30,994 bases of DNA from Flavobacteriaceae bacterium UBA5544 (GTDB lineage Bacteria > Bacteroidota > Bacteroidia > Flavobacteriales > Flavobacteriaceae), in the NCBI GenBank assembly GCA_002426755.1, contig DINI01000017.1:100458-131451 (forward strand), written 5' to 3'. Position 1 is the first letter of the stretch. The number at the start of each line of letters is the position of its first letter. Shown in pieces: positions 25,670 through 30,994 of this stretch. The notes beneath the pieces were generated by a model, which was not told the origin of the DNA, made no database searches, and saw nothing but the letters and a program-made list of their open reading frames with translations. The position numbers and the translations under genes are program-made.

Positions 25670-27775
25670 ATGAAGAAATTCTTCCTATTCGCTTTTATCA
25701 GTTTTCAGTTGAATGTATTTTCCCAAAACACAAACACTTATGAAAAGCCACCTGTATTTCCTGAATGTGAATCTGAATCGTTTGAAAATTTAAAAGCCTG
25801 CTTCAATAACAAAATAAATCAATTCATTTTTCAGAATTTTCAAGTTCCTCAAGTTGTTTCGGATGAGAGTTATAAAGGTGACATCAAAGTGCTTTTTGAA
25901 GTTGATGAGGAAGGGGCAATCAATATCATGTATGTCGATGCTGTCTACGACGAATTAAAAACCGAGACCAAACGTGTTTTTGGCCTAATGCCTAAGGTGG
26001 AGCCAAGCACTTATAATGGAAAACCTACTTATGTTCAATATTCTATTGGTATTAAGATTCCGTTGATAAACCCTGCGGTGATTCAAAATGAAACAGCGCA
26101 AACAGAATCCGTAAAAAAGGTTAGGGATTTAAATGAAACTGTTTCGCAAGAGTATGATAGCATCAACAAGAGCCTTGTCAAATATGAAGATTTAGAATAC
26201 ACAAGCCAGTTGAACATTCCGTTTACACACCATTTTTATGCACGATTTGATGCTAATATGAATGGTTTAGGAACCAATGCACATACGGCCGCTAAACCCT
26301 TTGTGTATGAGGAAGTGGCTCCATATTATGATTTTGAAGCACAGAAAAAAGCATTGGTCAAAGGAACCGACGAATGGTGGTCACGAAAACTTTGGGATGA
26401 GCATTTAGTAGAAGTTCAAGGAAAGGATTTTTGGTTTACAATTGATCCTGTATTTGATTTGCAATTAGGGAAGGACACCGAAGCTGATTTTAGTACAACT
26501 TATAATAATACTCGTGGGCTATATGTACAAGGGGGTTTGGGTAAAAAATTCAGTTTTTCAACCTCTGTTTTTGAGAGTCAGGGTCGATTTGCGCAATATT
26601 ACAATCAGTACGCCTACAGTTTGAAAACCGACGGTGATCCGGCAATTGTACCTGGCAGAGGTGTAGCAAAAAACTTTAAAGACAATGGTTTTGATTACCC
26701 CGTGGCTGAAGGTTACCTGTCGTATGCGCCAGCAAATTTTATCAATATACAATTTGGCCATGGTAAAAATTTTATCGGGGATGGCTATCGCTCATTATTT
26801 CAGAGTGATGTGGCAAGTCCATATCCTTACATAAAACTGAACACCAAATTCTGGAAAATCAAGTACACCAATACTTGGACTTCTTTGAGGGACGTTCGGC
26901 CAGAAGTCACCGAAGATGGGGCTTTTAAGACCAAATACATTGCCAATCATTATTTGAGTTGGAATGTTTCTAAACGATTGAACATTGGTTTGTTCGAATC
27001 CGTAATGTGGACCAACGATAATGATAGAGGTTTTGACCTTAATTATTTGAACCCGATAATTTTCTACCGAGCCATTGAGTTTGAAACGGGACAGGATGCC
27101 GGGAACGCTATTTTGGGCGCTTCAGCAAAATACAAATGGAACAATAAAGTGAACCTCTATGGTCAATTTATTTTAGATGAATTTTCACTAGATGACATCA
27201 CAGGAGGAAACAAAAGCTGGAAGAATAAATATGGTTATCAGCTGGGAGTAAAATATTACGATGCCTTTAAAGTGGATAATTTACTGTTGCAATTTGAATA
27301 CAATCAAGTTCGTCCATATACCTATTCACATAATACAGTCGTACTTAATTATGGGCATAACAATCAGCCGATGGCGCATCTTTGGGGGGCAAATTTCCGT
27401 GAGGTCATTTTTATTGGTCGTTATGATTACAGGCGCTGGTTTGCAGATGCTAAATTTATCTTTGGCACACGTGGTTTTGATTTTAATACTCCAGAAGATT
27501 CTTTTAGTTATGGTGGAGATATTTATCGAAACTACAACGACCGACCTTTTAACAATGGTGTGAAAATTGGTCAGGGGAACAAAGTAAAAACCTTCAATGC
27601 AGAATTGCAAGGAGGTTATATCATCAATCCTGTGAGTCATTTAAAATTGTTCACCAACATTAGTTTTAGAAACTTTAACCCAGAGGCGGAAACCGCTTCA
27701 ACGGTAAAGAGCAATACAGTCTGGTTTACTTTAGGGATACGTACGGATTTGTTTAATTGGTATATAGACAATTAA
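25670..27775 (+). CDS. remB: RemB-like gliding motility/Wzi-type outer-membrane barrel with N-terminal TonB-CTD-like domain
   Basis: A 701-residue exported protein. A signal peptide (about 1-19, VFSQ) is followed by a domain (about 26-132) that opens with PPVFPECE, has Cys33 and Cys44, and carries KVLFEVDEEGAINIMYV. It is visibly related to the C-terminal domains of the two TonB genes just upstream. From about residue 170 the protein is an outer-membrane barrel of the capsule-assembly Wzi type (FDLQLGKD, NFINIQFGHGKNFIGDGYRS, LNYLNPIIFYRA). The F. johnsoniae gliding protein RemB belongs to this family and, as I recall, is encoded near sprA, so the symbol is likely but rests on recall and context. 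Role: surface exposure or gliding. Confidence 0.75.
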   Translation: MKKFFLFAFISFQLNVFSQNTNTYEKPPVFPECESESFENLKACFNNKINQFIFQNFQVPQVVSDESYKGDIKVLFEVDEEGAINIMYVDAVYDELKTETKRVFGLMPKVEPSTYNGKPTYVQYSIGIKIPLINPAVIQNETAQTESVKKVRDLNETVSQEYDSINKSLVKYEDLEYTSQLNIPFTHHFYARFDANMNGLGTNAHTAAKPFVYEEVAPYYDFEAQKKALVKGTDEWWSRKLWDEHLVEVQGKDFWFTIDPVFDLQLGKDTEADFSTTYNNTRGLYVQGGLGKKFSFSTSVFESQGRFAQYYNQYAYSLKTDGDPAIVPGRGVAKNFKDNGFDYPVAEGYLSYAPANFINIQFGHGKNFIGDGYRSLFQSDVASPYPYIKLNTKFWKIKYTNTWTSLRDVRPEVTEDGAFKTKYIANHYLSWNVSKRLNIGLFESVMWTNDNDRGFDLNYLNPIIFYRAIEFETGQDAGNAILGASAKYKWNNKVNLYGQFILDEFSLDDITGGNKSWKNKYGYQLGVKYYDAFKVDNLLLQFEYNQVRPYTYSHNTVVLNYGHNNQPMAHLWGANFREVIFIGRYDYRRWFADAKFIFGTRGFDFNTPEDSFSYGGDIYRNYNDRPFNNGVKIGQGNKVKTFNAELQGGYIINPVSHLKLFTNISFRNFNPEAETASTVKSNTVWFTLGIRTDLFNWYIDN

Positions 27776-27787
27776 TCGCTTTTTACA

Positions 27788-27818
27788 TTGCCCAAAAACA
27801 ATTTTCAAAGTATCTTTG
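27788..27818 (+). promoter_or_regulatory. Promoter of the ctaB-cox operon (complete -33/-7 pair)
   Basis: TTG at 27788-27790 and TATCTTTG at 27811-27818 are 20 bases apart, a canonical arrangement. Transcription near 27825 rules out an upstream in-frame start for ctaB and favours the TTG at 27853. Confidence 0.75.
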
Positions 27819-27852
27819 CACTCGCATTATAAAGCTACAAATTGTTTCACAT

Positions 27853-28746
27853 TTGAGTACCACAGAGTCATCCGTTAAAACTACGTCTATTATCACTGAT
27901 TTTAAGGAAATCACCAAAATGGGGCTCTCTTTAAGTGTCGTGTTTTCCTCTATTGCTGGTTATCTTTTAGGTGCGGAAAGAGTAGATATTACTACGCTCG
28001 TTTTGTTGTGTTTTGGAGGTTATTTTATGGTGGGAGCGTCTAACGCCTATAACCAAATTATCGAAAAGGATCTTGATGCGTTGATGGATCGCACCAAAAA
28101 CAGACCCGTCCCGGCAGGACGTATGTCAGTCAATTCAGCTTTTGCCATCGCCGTTATTTTTACGGTGTTAGGTGTTGCCACATTGTATGTGATTAATCCA
28201 CGTACGGCAATGTATGCAGCGATTTCCATCTTTTTATATACTTGCGTTTACACACCTTTAAAAACAAAAACGCCATTGGCAGTTTTTGTGGGTGCTATCC
28301 CTGGAGCGATTCCGTTTATGCTGGGTTGGGTGGCGGCTCGTAATGATTTTGGAATTGAACCAGGAACCTTGTTTGCAATTCAATTCTTTTGGCAATTTCC
28401 ACATTTTTGGGCTATAGGATGGTTTTTATTTGAAGATTATCAAAAAGGTGGCTTTTTCATGTTGCCAACTGGTAAACGCGATAAAGGTACAGCGGTACAA
28501 ATCATACTTTATACAATTTGGACGATTTTAGTCTCATTGATTCCTGTTCTTGGATTTACTGGTGATTTAAAACTGTCAATTGTGTCAGCTATCATTGTGT
28601 TGGCTTTGGGTTTAGTAATGCTGTATTACGCCATTCAACTATTTAAAACAAGAACATCAAAGGCAGCAAAACAGTTAATGTTGGCAAGTGTGTTGTATAT
28701 CACCTTATTGCAAATCGTGTATGTTGCAGATAAATTTATAAGATAA
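27853..28746 (+). CDS. ctaB: Protohaem IX farnesyltransferase (haem O synthase)
   Basis: CtaB attaches a farnesyl group to haem B, giving haem O on the way to the haem A that the aa3 oxidase needs. This UbiA-family membrane protein has about nine helices and the prenyl-diphosphate/Mg motif NQIIEKDLDALMDRTKNRP, with acidic residues Glu71, Asp75 and Asp79. The open frame extends upstream to 27757, but a strong promoter at 27788-27818 excludes that start. The first suitable codon after it is TTG at 27853 (297 residues); an ATG at 27919 would cut into the first conserved helix. The ATG of the next gene overlaps its stop (TAATG). Confidence 0.94.
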   Translation: MSTTESSVKTTSIITDFKEITKMGLSLSVVFSSIAGYLLGAERVDITTLVLLCFGGYFMVGASNAYNQIIEKDLDALMDRTKNRPVPAGRMSVNSAFAIAVIFTVLGVATLYVINPRTAMYAAISIFLYTCVYTPLKTKTPLAVFVGAIPGAIPFMLGWVAARNDFGIEPGTLFAIQFFWQFPHFWAIGWFLFEDYQKGGFFMLPTGKRDKGTAVQIILYTIWTILVSLIPVLGFTGDLKLSIVSAIIVLALGLVMLYYAIQLFKTRTSKAAKQLMLASVLYITLLQIVYVADKFIR

Positions 28747-29327
28747 TGGATTTAACAGAAGGAACTTTTGAAGAAAAGCATAATAGGGCAAAGAAAATGA
28801 TGCTTTGGTTTGGTATTATCTCCTTGATTATGTCATTTATGGGATGGACCAGTGCATTTATTGTAAGTAGCAGTCGTGAAGATTGGTTGACCGATTTTAA
28901 ATTACCTGACGCTTTTATTGTAAGTACAGTTCTGATTATCTTAAGTAGTATTACCTTTATTTTAGCAAAAAGAGCGCTTAAATCAGATAACAGACAGTTG
29001 ACAACGGTTTTGTTATTAGCTACCTTGGCTTTGGGAATTGCTTTCATCTACAATCAATTTGTGGGTTTCCAGGAAATCATCGATTTGGGTTATAATTTTA
29101 CTGGGCCAACAAGTAATGTGACCATGTCTTACATTTATTTAATAGCCATGGTGCATATTTTGCACGTGGTTGCTGGTATGATTTGCCTTTTGGTTGTAAT
29201 TTATAATCATTTTAAACAAAAGTATAATCCAACGAATATGCTTGGTTTTGAACTTGCAGCAACATTTTGGCATTTTATAGATATCTTATGGATTTATCTC
29301 TTTTTGTTTTTATATTTCGTGAGATAA
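28746..29327 (+). CDS. coxC: Cytochrome c oxidase subunit III, short form
   Basis: A 193-residue haem-copper oxidase subunit III with about five membrane helices. Conserved parts include FMGWTSAFIV, YIYLIAMVHILHVVAG and the terminal WHFIDILWIYLFLFLYF. Subunit III carries no redox centre; it stabilises the catalytic subunit and its proton uptake. It is the first of two subunit III genes in tandem, overlapping ctaB by one base. The next gene has a related core but a large insertion. Two subunit III-type genes side by side occur in other flavobacterial oxidase clusters, as I recall. Confidence 0.93.
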   Translation: MDLTEGTFEEKHNRAKKMMLWFGIISLIMSFMGWTSAFIVSSSREDWLTDFKLPDAFIVSTVLIILSSITFILAKRALKSDNRQLTTVLLLATLALGIAFIYNQFVGFQEIIDLGYNFTGPTSNVTMSYIYLIAMVHILHVVAGMICLLVVIYNHFKQKYNPTNMLGFELAATFWHFIDILWIYLFLFLYFVR

Positions 29328-29337
29328 ATAAATTGAT

Positions 29338-29345
29338 TATTTTTG
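29338..29345 (+). promoter_or_regulatory. Possible internal -7 element before the second subunit III gene
   Basis: TATTTTTG fits TAnnTTTG 38 bases upstream of the ATG at 29384. No -33 TTG lies at a usual distance, and the AT-richness makes a chance match plausible. Confidence 0.3.
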
Positions 29346-29383
29346 TGCAACTTTTAATACTTTCTTAACACTAATCGCTAAAT

Positions 29384-30364
29384 ATGGATACTACAGTTGT
29401 AAATACTGATGCGAATGATAAAGTTTGGAGCGGAGGAAACAAACCTCTGAACGCGAGCTACGGTAAAATGATGATGTGGTTTTTTATCGTTTCTGATGCA
29501 TTAACATTTTCTGGCTTTTTAGCAGCCTATGGATTTTCGAGATTTAAATTTATAGAATCTTGGCCAATTGCAGATGAGGTATTTACGCACGTTCCTTTTC
29601 TTCACGGACAAGAACATCCGATGATTTATGTGGCTTTTATGACATTTATCTTGATTATGTCTTCCGTTACGATGGTACTTGCCGTTGATGCTGGACATCA
29701 CATGAATAAAGCCAAAGTTACCATATATATGTTTTTGACCATTATAGGTGGTGCCATTTTCGTAGGGTCTCAAGCTTGGGAATGGAAAACATTTATTACA
29801 GGTGACCATGGAGCAGTTCAAACAAAAGGAGGAAACATTCTACAGTTTGTAAATGCAGAAGGGCATAGAGTTAAACTGGCAGATTTTGTGACTGCTGGAA
29901 CACATGAAAGAGTACAACAAGAGCGCAAAAATGGACTTTGGTTTGTAAGTGAGGGTTCACTTCCTACTTACACTATTCAAGAAGTAGTTGCTGGTTTTGA
30001 AGCACATCCAGAATTGTCCATTAGAACCCAATTATTGGACGAACACGGACATAAAACAATATTGCCTAGAGCGGAAGCATTAAAACAATTAAAAAATAAT
30101 GGAAAGAAAGTAGTGGAGGGTGCAAATCTTCATGAAAACGAATATGGAGTTCCTTTGTTCGCAGATTTTTTCTTTTTCATAACAGGTTTTCACGGATTCC
30201 ACGTATTCTCTGGAGTTATTATTAATATCATCATCTTCTTTAATGTGATTCTTGGAACTTATGAACGAAGAGGAAGTTATGAAATGGTTGAGAAAGTAGG
30301 ATTGTATTGGCATTTTGTCGATTTGGTTTGGGTATTCGTATTCACATTCTTCTATTTGGTTTAA
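29384..30364 (+). CDS. Cytochrome c oxidase subunit III, long form with soluble insertion
   Basis: A 326-residue subunit III. The membrane core is recognisable: GKMMMWFFIVSDALTFSG, SQAWEW (129-134), then FFFITGFHGFHVFSG and the terminal YWHFVDLVWVFVFTFFYLV. Between the helix ending at about 136 and the one starting at about 256 there is a roughly 120-residue polar insertion with no membrane helix, several His and Lys, and an EALKQLKNNGKK helix. Compact subunits III have only a short loop here. The insertion side cannot be fixed by eye. It lies 56 bases after the short form and 21 before subunit IV. Confidence 0.92.
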   Translation: MDTTVVNTDANDKVWSGGNKPLNASYGKMMMWFFIVSDALTFSGFLAAYGFSRFKFIESWPIADEVFTHVPFLHGQEHPMIYVAFMTFILIMSSVTMVLAVDAGHHMNKAKVTIYMFLTIIGGAIFVGSQAWEWKTFITGDHGAVQTKGGNILQFVNAEGHRVKLADFVTAGTHERVQQERKNGLWFVSEGSLPTYTIQEVVAGFEAHPELSIRTQLLDEHGHKTILPRAEALKQLKNNGKKVVEGANLHENEYGVPLFADFFFFITGFHGFHVFSGVIINIIIFFNVILGTYERRGSYEMVEKVGLYWHFVDLVWVFVFTFFYLV

Positions 30365-30385
30365 TCGGAAAATTCAATTTAAAAA

Positions 30386-30766
30386 ATGGCACACGGACAT
30401 AATCTAGCAATATTAAGAGGAACAGTAAAGTTTAAAAGCGTTACCCAAAAAATTTGGGGAGTGTTGATACTTTTGACTATCATAACTGCTGTTGAGGTTA
30501 TTTTAGGTATCTATAAACCGGAATCATTAAAAGGGCATTTCATCGGAATGAAAATCCTTAACTGGATCTTTATTCTTTTGACCATCGTTAAAGCTTATTA
30601 CATCACTTGGGATTTTATGCACATGAGAGATGAAAAAGCAAGTTTAAGACGTATGGTGGTTTGGACAGCAATTTTCTTAATCTGTTACTTGGTATTTATT
30701 TTATTGCAAGAAGGAGGCTATATCGATACCGTCTACAGAGATGGTTTTATAAAGCATGATTTTTAA
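30386..30766 (+). CDS. coxD: Cytochrome c oxidase subunit IV (prokaryotic type)
   Basis: A 126-residue small membrane protein with three helices. It has the prokaryotic subunit IV signature region around KIWGVLILLTIITAVEVILG and YYITWDFMHMRDEK. It assembles with subunits I-III and has no cofactor. The N-terminus is MAHGHN, again histidine-containing like the coxA start. It is the last gene of the ctaB-cox operon, followed by a terminator. Confidence 0.93.
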   Translation: MAHGHNLAILRGTVKFKSVTQKIWGVLILLTIITAVEVILGIYKPESLKGHFIGMKILNWIFILLTIVKAYYITWDFMHMRDEKASLRRMVVWTAIFLICYLVFILLQEGGYIDTVYRDGFIKHDF

Positions 30767-30793
30767 TCGAATATCATAAGTTAAAAATACAAT

Positions 30794-30828
30794 AAAAGGC
30801 GGTTATTTAAACCGTCTTTTTTATTTTT
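30794..30828 (+). terminator. Terminator of the ctaB-cox operon
   Basis: An 11-bp stem (AAAAGGCGGTT, paired with AACCGTCTTTT; one G-T wobble) with a short ATTTA loop is followed by TTTTATTTTT. The T-run overlaps the -7 element proposed for the next gene. Confidence 0.8.
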
Positions 30829-30829
30829 G
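30822..30829 (+). promoter_or_regulatory. Putative -7 element overlapping the terminator tail
   Basis: TATTTTTG fits TAnnTTTG and ends 4 bases before the ATG at 30834, which would make a leaderless transcript. The T-run gives much of the match, so confidence is limited. Confidence 0.4.
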
Positions 30830-30833
30830 CACC

Positions 30834-30994
30834 ATGGATAAAAAGCTGGTAAAACGCAACCTCATATTAGGAATTCTTTTCTTTCTTCCAGTGATTTTCC
30901 TGTTGTTTTTATATCCAGCACAACATAATTATAATGCATTGGAAATCGTTAACAAAAACGTTTTTGATATCAATGGATTCTCTTCGGATGCAAA
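30834..30994 (+). CDS. Membrane-anchored protein, N-terminal fragment (possibly SCO/thioredoxin-like)
   Basis: The frame is open from ATG 30834 to the window end (53 complete codons). A basic start (MDKKLVKRN) is followed by one hydrophobic helix (about residues 10-29) and the beginning of a periplasmic part (EIVNKNVFDINGF). SCO-type copper chaperones, which deliver copper to CuA, often follow the oxidase genes and have this N-terminal layout. No catalytic CxxxC is within the visible part, so this assignment is inference from context. Confidence 0.6.
   Translation, partial: MDKKLVKRNLILGILFFLPVIFLLFLYPAQHNYNALEIVNKNVFDINGFSSDA

Noticed and set aside
27757..27852. Upstream extension of the ctaB frame
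   Set aside because: It overlaps the end of the RemB-like gene and contains a complete promoter.
1..30994. CRISPR arrays, insertion sequences, phage genes, tRNA or rRNA genes
   Set aside because: I looked for spaced repeats, transposase or integrase motifs and RNA gene landmarks and saw none; only short repeats and hairpins are present.

Overview
The window looks like chromosomal DNA of a gliding member of the Flavobacteriaceae (phylum Bacteroidota). The support is AT-rich DNA, promoters with the Bacteroidota -7 element TAnnTTTG, an alternative complex III (Act) cluster joined to an aa3-type cytochrome oxidase, and the type IX secretion/gliding genes sprA (complete) and a remB-like gene. Naming a genus is not possible from the sequence alone.

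Layout. (1) 1-6646: the end of a respiratory operon, actC (5' end outside the window), actD, actE, actF, coxB and coxA. Quinol oxidation by Act would feed electrons through its haem c subunits to the CuA and haem a/a3-CuB centres of the oxidase. The operon ends in a terminator near 6705-6735, with a REP-like palindrome just before it. (2) 6842-7342: an isolated small lipoprotein gene with a cysteine-rich tail, between two terminators. (3) 7412-10700: a tight operon of ruvB, a cytochrome P450 and queG, with overlapping stop/start codons. (4) 10711-12585, minus strand: an outer-membrane protein with a POTRA-like domain and a beta-barrel. (5) 12755-15697: maeB (malic enzyme-phosphotransacetylase fusion) and ruvA. 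(6) 15702-27775: a T9SS/envelope block of sprA, gcvH, a VanZ-like gene, two TonB genes and a remB-like gene whose N-terminus resembles the C-terminal domain of the two TonBs. (7) 27853-30766: the rest of the oxidase, ctaB (haem O synthase), two subunit III genes and subunit IV. (8) 30834-end: the start of a membrane-anchored protein, perhaps SCO-like.

The genes work together in two themes. The respiratory genes at both ends build one Act-aa3 chain, although they are split by about 21 kb. The central block provides outer-membrane secretion, gliding and TonB energy transduction, which depend on the proton motive force that chain produces. Most of the window is recognisable core flavobacterial genome. 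The least explained parts are the helix-hairpin-helix tail on ActC, the cysteine-rich lipoprotein, the TonB-CTD-like domain on the RemB-like barrel, and the large soluble insertion in the second subunit III. No CRISPR array, insertion sequence, tRNA or rRNA was seen, and no gene-free stretch exceeds 300 bases.
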